From NCBI GenBank assembly GCA_020627645.1, contig JAHDGN010000209.1:1-6170 (forward strand): a DNA stretch of 6,170 nucleotides, in the 5' to 3' direction. The translations under genes were made by a program, and so were the position numbers. The notes below the pieces were generated by a model. It was given only the letters and a program-made list of their open reading frames with translations. It made no database searches and was not told where the DNA came from. Positions within the stretch are counted from its first letter, which is position 1, and every line of letters starts with the position of its first letter. Positions 1-5,471 of the stretch are shown piece by piece. Source of the DNA: Akkermansiaceae bacterium (lineage in GTDB: Bacteria; Verrucomicrobiota; Verrucomicrobiia; Verrucomicrobiales; Akkermansiaceae).

Positions 1-151
1 GCCAGCCTTCGACACGATTGAGGAGCTGGTCGTGGGTTTCGTTCTGGAATGCTTCTTCGAGTTCGTTGATTTTGGCAACGACGGGCTTCATGCGCTTGAG
101 TTCGCGCTGGTTTTTAGAGCCGACGATTTTTTGAAGTGTCCACTTGAGCAT
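1..151 (-). CDS. secA: Preprotein translocase ATPase SecA, N-terminal fragment (cut by window edge)
   Basis: SecA is the cytoplasmic ATPase motor that drives unfolded preproteins through the SecYEG channel. Only the first 50 codons are present, and the gene continues beyond the left edge. Translation from the ATG at 149-151 begins MLKWTLQKIVGSKNQRELKR and continues MKPVVAKINELEEAFQ. This matches the conserved SecA N-terminus (short amphipathic helix, then a GS-N-RELKRM-type motif, then a helix with V..IN.LE). The visible end, around THDQLLNRVEGW, corresponds to the segment before the first nucleotide-binding domain. No Walker motif is visible because the fragment stops too early. No good Shine-Dalgarno sequence precedes the ATG (upstream bases are tcaagactc). 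It is separated from the next upstream minus-strand gene by 172 bp, so it probably has its own promoter. The identification rests on the N-terminal motif alone. Confidence 0.88.
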   Translation of the reverse strand, partial: MLKWTLQKIVGSKNQRELKRMKPVVAKINELEEAFQNETHDQLLNRVEGW

Positions 152-184
152 GAGTCTTGACCGTGATTGTGACGGGATAGGGGA

Positions 185-211
185 AATATACCGAATTTTC
201 GGGAGAAGCAA
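185..211 (-). promoter_or_regulatory. Tentative secA promoter with a small palindrome in the spacer
   Basis: On the minus strand, a TATATT hexamer (plus 185-190, 5 of 6 to the sigma-70 -10 consensus) lies about 34 nt upstream of the secA start. A TTGCTT hexamer (plus 206-211, 3 of 6 to the -35) sits 15 bp further upstream, which is a short spacer. The spacer contains a CCGAA-TT-TTCGG inverted repeat (191-202). The rest of the 152-323 gap shows no small gene and no terminator hairpin with a T-tract. The call comes from matching hexamers by eye and is weak. Confidence 0.25.
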
Positions 212-323
212 GGGCTGCCTGCTACCGAATGGTGACTTGTGACTCTCGATCGGGGAATTTGATTTCTAACTGAGGAATGAGGAAAGTGCTCCGAGGTAGA
301 ACGATGGGGTGATTTGGGTTGTT

Positions 324-749
324 TCAGGAAAGGTCTTCGCGCATGGCGGCGAGGCGTTTTTCTTGGGCATCTAGGCGAAAAACAGAGCGTTGGAAGTCGA
401 TGAGGTCATTGAGTTTTTTGGCCTCTTCCCGCGACCGGTCGTCGATTTCCATGGTGAGTTTGCCCATTTCGGCGACTGGAATGTCTCCGAGGAGTTTGGG
501 GTCTGAAACGCGGAAAATGATTTTTCGGATTTTCCACCATTTTTTGATGAGATCGACATGTTCGATTTCATCATATGGAAGAGTGATGGTCTTCATTTCG
601 CTTTTGCCTCCGGTGAAGACGTTTCCGAGCATTTGCCACGAGAGTTCGACGTGTTCGGGGAGGAAGCGGAGTTTGCCGATGACGTTTTCCCGTCCAAGGG
701 GGTCGAGAGCGGGGCAGGAGAAGTTAATGTGGACGATTTCGTTCAGCAT
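324..749 (-). CDS. Hypothetical cytoplasmic protein, possible bacterial PH-like domain
   Basis: This gene encodes 141 residues that I do not recognise as a named family. There is no signal peptide and no membrane segment, so the product is probably cytoplasmic. Residues about 24-105 read as alternating short beta strands (GKLRFLPEHVELSW, KTITLPYDEIEHVDLI, WKIRKIIFRVSD, GKLTMEID). A charged helix starting at SREEAKKLNDLI follows. This order, including the PYDEIEHVDL strand, resembles bacterial PH/GRAM-like domains, but the resemblance is only structural intuition. Residues 106-139 are rich in E, K and R and probably form an extended helix. The ATG at 749 follows the stop of the SOUL-family gene by 12 nt, so the two are very likely co-transcribed. 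There is no clear ribosome binding site (upstream bases tcccctcaac), and translational coupling is possible. It is the last gene of the minus-strand run. The coding call is good and the functional label is tentative. Confidence 0.72.
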   Translation of the reverse strand: MLNEIVHINFSCPALDPLGRENVIGKLRFLPEHVELSWQMLGNVFTGGKSEMKTITLPYDEIEHVDLIKKWWKIRKIIFRVSDPKLLGDIPVAEMGKLTMEIDDRSREEAKKLNDLIDFQRSVFRLDAQEKRLAAMREDLS

Positions 750-761
750 GTTGAGGGGATT

Positions 762-1382
762 TTACTCCGTCGGAAGCAGGGCTTGAAGCTCCCATGTGCG
801 TTTTTTTCGGGCAGTCATGGGGCCGTTGTATCCGAGCAGGCGAAATGAGGTCGCTTTCACACCGCGCTTTTTGAGAGCGGTCTCGAGGGCTTCGCGAGCA
901 GTCTGAAGATTTTTTTTGGAGTCATTGCCCATCCAGGCGTAGCTGAGGGCTTTGGCCTTTTTGATGTCTTTGACCTCGACTCGTTTTCCATCAGGGCCGG
1001 TTTTTCCGACTTTGGTATTTTGGTAGAGAAATCCCATGGTGGTGCGTTCCATTGGGCCATTTTCGTTCTTTTTTGACATCCCCATTTCGACGGGAGCGGT
1101 CATGGGGATGTTGTTTCGTTTGATGTGCCTGAAAAGAGTCATGAATGAACCTCGTCCTCCTTTGGCGGTGGCGACTCGGTAATCTGGATAGGTTTTTTCG
1201 GCGACTTTGTTGAAGGGGCCAGGTTTGGGCCAACCTTTCGGGAGTGGGGCTTCGGAATTGTATTTCGGCGTGGGTTGGCCTGGCGCTTCTGGGGTGTTCT
1301 TTTTGTTTTTTGAACCAGGGCGTTCGATTCCCGAGCAGGCGAGCGGGGTGATGAGGAGGAGAAGGGCGAGAAATCTTTTCAT
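762..1382 (-). CDS. SOUL/heme-binding-family protein with N-terminal signal sequence (possible lipoprotein)
   Basis: This gene encodes 206 residues from the ATG at 1382. The N-terminus MKRFLALLLLITPLAC is a short basic stretch plus a hydrophobic core ending in Cys16. It looks like an export signal, possibly lipoprotein-type, although Pro at -3 makes the lipobox imperfect. A Pro/Lys-rich linker (about 17-56) follows. The SOUL domain spans about 57-204: FNKVAEKTYPDYRVATAKGG, then FMTLFRHIKRNN, then the family motif IPMTAPVEM (92-100), and a terminal GYNGPMTARKKRTWELQ block. SOUL proteins bind heme or other ligands in a two-repeat alpha/beta fold. Heme binding is not assured, since bacterial members are mostly untested and no diagnostic axial ligand can be assigned here. 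In-frame alternatives are ATG at 1400 and TTG at 1418. The signal-peptide geometry favours 1382, but that start lies inside an inverted repeat. The gene sits 42 nt after the DUF6288-like stop and 12 nt before the PH-like gene. Confidence 0.85.
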   Translation of the reverse strand: MKRFLALLLLITPLACSGIERPGSKNKKNTPEAPGQPTPKYNSEAPLPKGWPKPGPFNKVAEKTYPDYRVATAKGGRGSFMTLFRHIKRNNIPMTAPVEMGMSKKNENGPMERTTMGFLYQNTKVGKTGPDGKRVEVKDIKKAKALSYAWMGNDSKKNLQTAREALETALKKRGVKATSFRLLGYNGPMTARKKRTWELQALLPTE

Positions 1383-1404
1383 GGTCTTGCAAGGGACCAT
1401 GAAA
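1377..1404 (-). repeat. 10-bp perfect inverted repeat spanning the start codon of the SOUL-family gene
   Basis: TTTCATGGTC (1377-1386) and GACCATGAAA (1395-1404) are exact reverse complements separated by an 8-nt loop (TTGCAAGG on the plus strand). In minus-strand mRNA the 3' arm reads GACC-AUG-AAA, which contains the favoured start codon at 1382 and its second codon. The 5' arm contains the in-frame alternative AUG at 1400. On the minus strand the hairpin is followed by AAGATTTCTC rather than a U-tract, so it is not a standard intrinsic terminator. It could limit SOUL translation, couple it to translation of the upstream gene, mark mRNA processing, or be a protein-binding palindrome. The repeat is certain and the function is inferred. 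Confidence 0.8.
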
Positions 1405-1424
1405 GTGTGGATTTGCAACTGGAA

Positions 1425-3173
1425 TTATTTGATCATGTGCTTCTTCAGGTATTCTTGGTCTTCATCGGAGAACTTGAGGAAGGGGTAGTCTTTGAAGCTT
1501 CCATTGTTGAGGACGATGCGGACGATTCCAGATCGGTGGTCGAATCCGAGGAGTTTGCCTTTGAATGATTTTGTTTTGTCTTTGTTGTGGAAGGTGCGGA
1601 GTTCTTTGGCGATCAGTTTGACTGGGGTATTTTTGGGGGTGATGGTGGAAGGCTTGCTATGTCCGTGGACTCGAAGCTTGGGAGTGGCGTAGCTGTAGAT
1701 GAAGGCTGCGACGGCGGTGGAATGGTTTCGGGGATTGTTGCGGTAGTAGGAATAGTCTGCGTAGTCGCGACCGGGGAGGACGATGTAGGAATCTGACCCG
1801 TGGCAGCGAGCCATGTTGAGCCAAGCTTTGTAGTAGTCGGAGACTTTCGCTTTTAGTTTAGCGTCGTCTGACGCGAGAGTGCCAGCCATTCCCCAGGTGA
1901 AGCCCATGAGAGCGCAGGCGTGACCGTCGGGCATATCTTTGAAAGCATTGTCGATATTGGTGAGGTGGAGTTTCTTCTTAGCATTTGCGTCTGAGCGTTC
2001 TGGAGAGAGATGGTAGACGAGGTATCCGAGTCCAGATTTGTGTGATCCTCCGTGTCTGGTGTTGGCTTGCCATCTCTTGGTGTCGATGGGGCCGTTGTTG
2101 AGGGTGAATTCTCCTCCGTAGGCGATGCTTCCACCTGCGGTGGTTCCGTTGGTGAGAAATTTGAATGCGTTGTCGATGCCTTCGTGGGTGACTTCGATAC
2201 CGGCTTGTTTGCCGAGTTGCCATGTCATGATGGCGAGGCAAGTGGGCCACTGCATTGGTCCATATCCGCCGCCACCACGTGCTTTGACTTCGGGGTATGA
2301 TTCGTGTCCGAATCCTCCGAGGTAGAGTGCTTGGTGTCGGTCGAGGGTCGACTGGTCAACGTCATTGATGTCCTTTGATTTCCAGTGGGAAATGAATCCT
2401 TTCCATTGAGCGTTGTAGAGCAGGTCCATGGAAGATTCGAGAGTCTTGAGGACGGAGCGGTCGCCAGTGAGGAGGTAGTATTCGGCGAGAGTGATTCCTT
2501 GAAAGCCGAGATGCCAAGACCAGGTGCGTTCGTTGTAGGGATTGTTCCAATCGAGGGCTAATTTTTTGCCAGCGGTGGCGAACTTTTTGTTGTCTGAGCT
2601 GAGAAGGGCAAGGGTGGCGGCGCAGCGTCCCTGGGAGGCAATTCCGCCCGGATTGTCGACGAGGTATTGAAGCGCTCGTTCTTGCAGGACGCGCGTTTTC
2701 TGACAGTTGGCGGGAAAGCTTTCGGCGAAGCGCCCGAGGGTTTCGAGTTGAAGTTTGACTTCAAATTTTTCGGCTCCTCTTTTGACGGAAAGGGCGAGGA
2801 TGCCATCTTTGCCTTCGCTATCTTCGATCGCTAGGCCCATGTCCTGGATAGGGCCCTCGATTCCATTTGGTCTGCCGAAGGAGTGGGCTGAGAAGGGGTG
2901 TCCGTTTGCTCCGTATACTTCGTCATCGAGCTCAAGTTTTCCGTAGGCAGGCGAATCTTTGAAGATGTGTTTTACGATAAACGACTTGGTCTTCAAAATT
3001 CCGCGAGCTCCGGTTGGGCCCATGTTGACAAGGAAGCCGGGAACCTTAGCGTCGGGTCCATGTTCGCATGGTTTGGACCAGCGTTCCTGGTTGGATTCGT
3101 CCTTGATCGCGAAGGTGGTGAGTGTTGTGGTAAGAAGGAGGGAGGTTAAGGCGGTGGTGAACTTTTTGGACAT
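1425..3173 (-). CDS. Secreted DUF6288-like protein: PDZ domain, alpha/alpha-toroid, C-terminal SHD1-like domain
   Basis: This gene encodes 582 residues from the ATG at 3173; an in-frame ATG at 3197 would add 8. MSKKFTTALTSLLLTTTLTTFA looks like a Sec signal peptide with cleavage near residue 22, placing the protein outside the cytoplasmic membrane. Residues about 55-145 form a PDZ-like domain (GARGILKTKSFIVKHIFKDS, PAYGKLELDDEVYGANGHPF, then a strand ILALSVKRGAEKFEVKLQLE). Residues about 160-500 are helical with repeated W/G/H-rich segments (ERTWSWHLGFQGITLAEYYL, GGGGYGPMQWPTCLAIMTW, TRHGGSHKSGLGYLVYHLSP, MGFTWGMAGTL), resembling an (alpha/alpha) toroid as in prenyltransferase-like or glycan-active folds. 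Residues about 525-580 (RTFHNKDKTKSF, LNNGSFKDYPFLKFSDEDQE, YLKK) match the SHD1-like module common in Verrucomicrobia and Planctomycetes. This order fits the DUF6288 family as I remember it; its biochemical function is unknown to me. It is the first gene of the minus-strand run and is divergent from the SRPBCC-GyrI gene. Confidence 0.85.
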   Translation of the reverse strand: MSKKFTTALTSLLLTTTLTTFAIKDESNQERWSKPCEHGPDAKVPGFLVNMGPTGARGILKTKSFIVKHIFKDSPAYGKLELDDEVYGANGHPFSAHSFGRPNGIEGPIQDMGLAIEDSEGKDGILALSVKRGAEKFEVKLQLETLGRFAESFPANCQKTRVLQERALQYLVDNPGGIASQGRCAATLALLSSDNKKFATAGKKLALDWNNPYNERTWSWHLGFQGITLAEYYLLTGDRSVLKTLESSMDLLYNAQWKGFISHWKSKDINDVDQSTLDRHQALYLGGFGHESYPEVKARGGGGYGPMQWPTCLAIMTWQLGKQAGIEVTHEGIDNAFKFLTNGTTAGGSIAYGGEFTLNNGPIDTKRWQANTRHGGSHKSGLGYLVYHLSPERSDANAKKKLHLTNIDNAFKDMPDGHACALMGFTWGMAGTLASDDAKLKAKVSDYYKAWLNMARCHGSDSYIVLPGRDYADYSYYRNNPRNHSTAVAAFIYSYATPKLRVHGHSKPSTITPKNTPVKLIAKELRTFHNKDKTKSFKGKLLGFDHRSGIVRIVLNNGSFKDYPFLKFSDEDQEYLKKHMIK

Positions 3174-3197
3174 GTCAACTCGATGATTGTTGTTCAT

Positions 3198-3325
3198 GAT
3201 ATCTTGGGGGATTTCCTTGTCACGTTGATTTTTAGTGGCTTGGACTTTATTTGCGAGGTCTGCAGAGGTGAATGTGACGAGTGGATTCAGTTGCGTTGTG
3301 GGTATGGTTTGTTAGTGGTTTAGGA
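3198..3325. promoter_or_regulatory. Divergent intergenic region between the DUF6288-like and SRPBCC-GyrI genes
   Basis: This 128-bp gap lies between divergently transcribed genes, so it should hold both promoters. On the plus strand, TTGATT (3225-3230) followed after 17 bp by TATTTG (3248-3253) is the best pair I can see, but the -10 match is poor. No convincing sigma-70 pair is visible on the minus strand. An A+T-rich stretch covers about 3211-3255. There is no long palindrome suggesting a shared operator. The call rests on gene arrangement rather than on motifs. Confidence 0.35.
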
Positions 3326-4210
3326 ATGCCTAAAATCAGCGTTTCTAAATCTTGCGAGATTGGGGCTCCGGTCGAGAGAGTTTTTGAATTGGTGAGGGAC
3401 TTTTGTTCGTGGCCTGATTGGTCCCCATGGTTAATCGCTGATCCGGAGTGTCGATTAGAGATTGGAAAGGATGAGTATTCGTGGGACGGAGAGGTTTGCG
3501 GCAAGGGGACGATGGAAGTGCTCTCTGTAGATGAAGGGCATTGGATTGATTATCAGCTGACTTTTTTGAAACCGTTTCCGTCGAAGGCACGGGTTCGGAT
3601 GGAGTTTGAGGAAGTTAGTGGGGGCACAAGCGTGACGTGGATTATGAATGGAGGGATTCCATTCTTCATTTTTTGGATGAAGTCGTTGATTCAAGCTGGG
3701 GTGGGAATGGATTATGAGAGGGGGTTGAAAATGTTGAAGGAGTTGATTGAAGTCGGGAGTGTTTCGTCGGAGGTGACATTGATTGGTTTGGAGAACTTTT
3801 CGGGGCTGGTGGGGGTGACTAAAGGGCGAGAGGTTGCCATTGACGGGATGGAGGAAGCGATCGGGGAAGATTATGAAGAAGTGAGGAAGAGTTATCCGGA
3901 TGGGCAAGGTTTTGGGGTTTATCCTAAGTGGGATATCGTGAAGGGGCGTGCGAGCTATCAGGTTGGAGTCCTATTGGACGAAGAGCCGAGTGCGGTTCCT
4001 GAGGGAATGGAAGTGACACGGATTCCGGAGGGAGAGGTTTATGCGGTGAGGCATATCGGAAGTTATGGGCATTTGGCAAATGGATGGGCGGCGGTGATGA
4101 TGCATGAGAGGGCGAGAGAATTTCGGGCATCGAAAGCGCAGCCTCCGTTTGAGTTGTATGAAGTTGAAGGAGAAAAGGGGGAGGTGAAGATCTGTGTTCC
4201 GGTCAAGTAG
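3326..4210 (+). CDS. SRPBCC (START-like) domain fused to a GyrI-like effector-binding domain
   Basis: This gene encodes 294 residues from the ATG at 3326. An upstream in-frame GTG at 3281 would add 15 residues (DSVALWVWFVSGLG) that do not look like family sequence; SRPBCC proteins usually begin just before the first strand, as MPKISVSKSCEI does here. Residues about 3-145 are SRPBCC/polyketide-cyclase-like: IGAPVERVFELVRDFCSWPD, WSPW, the SWDGEVCGKGTMEVLSV strands, and a long C-terminal helix (GMDYERGLKMLKELIE). Residues about 150-293 are GyrI-like/AraC effector-binding: VTLIGLENFSGLVGVTKG, GFGVYP, a YAVRHIGSYGHLANGWAAV block and the late PPFELYEVE motif. Both domains bind small hydrophobic ligands in characterised relatives. 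There is no DNA-binding domain, signal peptide or membrane segment, so a cytoplasmic ligand-binding or detoxifying role is more likely than direct transcription control. The ligand is unknown. It converges on galK, with 30 bp between stops. Confidence 0.88.
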   Translation: MPKISVSKSCEIGAPVERVFELVRDFCSWPDWSPWLIADPECRLEIGKDEYSWDGEVCGKGTMEVLSVDEGHWIDYQLTFLKPFPSKARVRMEFEEVSGGTSVTWIMNGGIPFFIFWMKSLIQAGVGMDYERGLKMLKELIEVGSVSSEVTLIGLENFSGLVGVTKGREVAIDGMEEAIGEDYEEVRKSYPDGQGFGVYPKWDIVKGRASYQVGVLLDEEPSAVPEGMEVTRIPEGEVYAVRHIGSYGHLANGWAAVMMHERAREFRASKAQPPFELYEVEGEKGEVKICVPVK

Positions 4211-4215
4211 AGGGG

Positions 4216-4242
4216 GCTCCGGGCGGGGGCGCTTTGTTTGTT
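4216..4242 (+). terminator. Weak candidate terminator after the SRPBCC-GyrI gene
   Basis: The 30-bp gap between the two convergent stop codons contains GCTCC (4216-4220), a GGGCG loop, and GGGGC (4226-4230). These can form a 5-bp RNA stem with one G-U wobble, followed by a T-rich stretch (GCTTTGTTTGTT) running into the end of galK. The stem is short and the tail is interrupted, so this is a weak intrinsic terminator at best. In the galK direction the same arms carry a mismatch and there is no T-tract. Confidence 0.3.
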
Positions 4243-5416
4243 AGGAGAGGATGTGGGCCCCTTTGGATGGGCGAGTGGAGAAAATAATGGGGATGATTCC
4301 GGTTTCTGCTTCGTAGGCTCGATTGATTTTTTTTGCGATCTCTTCGAGTTGGTCTGTTCGGCAGAGGATCAGTGCGGAGCCACCAAAGCCGGAGCCGGTC
4401 ATTCTTGCACCGAGGACTCCACCTTCGAATCCGATTTCGTTTGCGAGTCCAACGATGAGATCAAGTTCATCGCACGAGACTTGAAAGTCATCTCGAAGAG
4501 ATCGGTGCGAGTCTGCCATGATTTTCCCGATACTGGCAAAATCGCCGTTTGTGAGCACATTGGCAGCTAGGGGTGCTCGTTGGGTTTCGGTCACAATGTG
4601 TTTGGCTCGGCGGTAGAGAGTTTCGCCGAGTTTTTCCTCGTTTTGGTAGACGTCATCCATGGTGACATCTCGCCAGGATGGTTTGTCGAGAAGGTGAAGA
4701 GCGCGAAAGGCCGATCCAAATCTCTCTAGGTAGAGTTCATCTCCGAGGTCATGAGAAACGCAGGTATCGACGATTAAGAAGGAAAGGGTGGGGTCGTTGA
4801 AAGGGATGAGATCGGCTTCACGACTTTGGCAATCGATGAGAATGAGGTGATCTTCTGCTCCATAAGCCGATGCGAATTGGTCGGAGATGCCGCTGGGGGC
4901 ATTCGAGTGTTTGCGTTCTGATTCGAGAGCGATACGGGTTTTTTCGTGAGTGGGAAGTACGGTGTCAACCAGGCCTTCGATGAGGGTAGCGAAGCAGCAT
5001 TCAAGAGCTGTTGATGAAGAGAGGCCAGCGCCAAGGGGGAGAGTTGACTCGATGTAAGCATCAAATCCGGGGATGTGGTAATTTAGGTCAAGAAATCCTT
5101 GAGTAACGCCGCCGAGATAGTTGGCCCATTTTTTGTCGGAGGTGATTTGGGGGGCAGAGATGTCAAATTTGACTGGGTCCAGTCCGGGTCCGGTGATGTG
5201 GGCGATTTTGGAGTCGTTTGGGCGAGCCGAGATGACAACGTATCGACTGATGGCTAGTGGTAGGACAATGCCGTCACAGTAGTCTACATGTTCTCCGATT
5301 AAGTTGACTCGGCCAGGAGCAACTGCAGTGATTGTCGGGGTGCTTTGGTAGAGCTCGTTAAAGCTCTGGTGGGCTCTAGCAGCGATTTCACTGATAGATG
5401 GATTCTCAGCGATCAT
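4241..5416 (-). CDS. galK: Galactokinase
   Basis: This 391-residue GHMP-family kinase phosphorylates alpha-D-galactose to galactose-1-phosphate with ATP, the entry step of the Leloir pathway, in the cytoplasm. The galactokinase signature APGRVNLIGEHVDYCDG is at 33-49, with Arg36, Glu42, His43 and Asp45, the residues that contact or position the sugar in characterised enzymes. The ATP-binding GHMP motif LPLGAGLSSSTALE is at 126-139. The catalytic Asp is likely D179 in GISDQFASAYG. A sugar-binding tyrosine is likely Y229 in the H-x-L...Y-x-x-R segment (SHDLGDELYLER). The segment RAKHIVTETQRAPLAANVL and SHRSLRDDFQVSCDELD is typical of the family. GARMTGSGFGGSALIL (336-351) is the third GHMP motif. 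Length is typical, and the gene appears intact. The start is the ATG at 5416; no strong Shine-Dalgarno precedes it. It lies 55 nt downstream of a sodium:solute symporter on the same strand, suggesting a sugar-uptake operon. galT and galE are not in the window. Confidence 0.96.
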   Translation of the reverse strand: MIAENPSISEIAARAHQSFNELYQSTPTITAVAPGRVNLIGEHVDYCDGIVLPLAISRYVVISARPNDSKIAHITGPGLDPVKFDISAPQITSDKKWANYLGGVTQGFLDLNYHIPGFDAYIESTLPLGAGLSSSTALECCFATLIEGLVDTVLPTHEKTRIALESERKHSNAPSGISDQFASAYGAEDHLILIDCQSREADLIPFNDPTLSFLIVDTCVSHDLGDELYLERFGSAFRALHLLDKPSWRDVTMDDVYQNEEKLGETLYRRAKHIVTETQRAPLAANVLTNGDFASIGKIMADSHRSLRDDFQVSCDELDLIVGLANEIGFEGGVLGARMTGSGFGGSALILCRTDQLEEIAKKINRAYEAETGIIPIIFSTRPSKGAHILS

Positions 5417-5471
5417 AGTGGACGCTCGATTTGATACCGTAAGTTAGAGATTCTGCAAGGTGTGGGATGCA

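Noticed and set aside
319..848. Plus-strand open frames at 319-786 and 558-848
   Set aside because: They lie antisense to the PH-like gene and the end of the SOUL-family gene and have no recognisable domain. The minus-strand frames give coherent, family-like proteins.
1377..1404. The inverted repeat as an intrinsic terminator for the DUF6288-like gene
   Set aside because: On the minus strand the stem is followed by AAGATTTCTC rather than a T-tract, and it overlaps the next gene's start codon.
1207..2325. Several open frames antisense or out of frame to the DUF6288-like gene
   Set aside because: All overlap a long coherent frame with a signal peptide and domains. They are short and low in complexity (G/V-rich on the plus strand, R/H-rich on the minus strand).
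3455..3907. 150-residue minus-strand open frame within the SRPBCC-GyrI gene
   Set aside because: Its His/Pro/Asn-rich composition is what results from reading a G-rich coding strand in antisense, and it has no domain or start signal. The plus-strand frame has two recognisable domains.
4211..4240. G-quadruplex in the G-rich convergent gap
   Set aside because: Only three runs of three or more G are present in the 30 bp, so a standard four-tract quadruplex is not supported.
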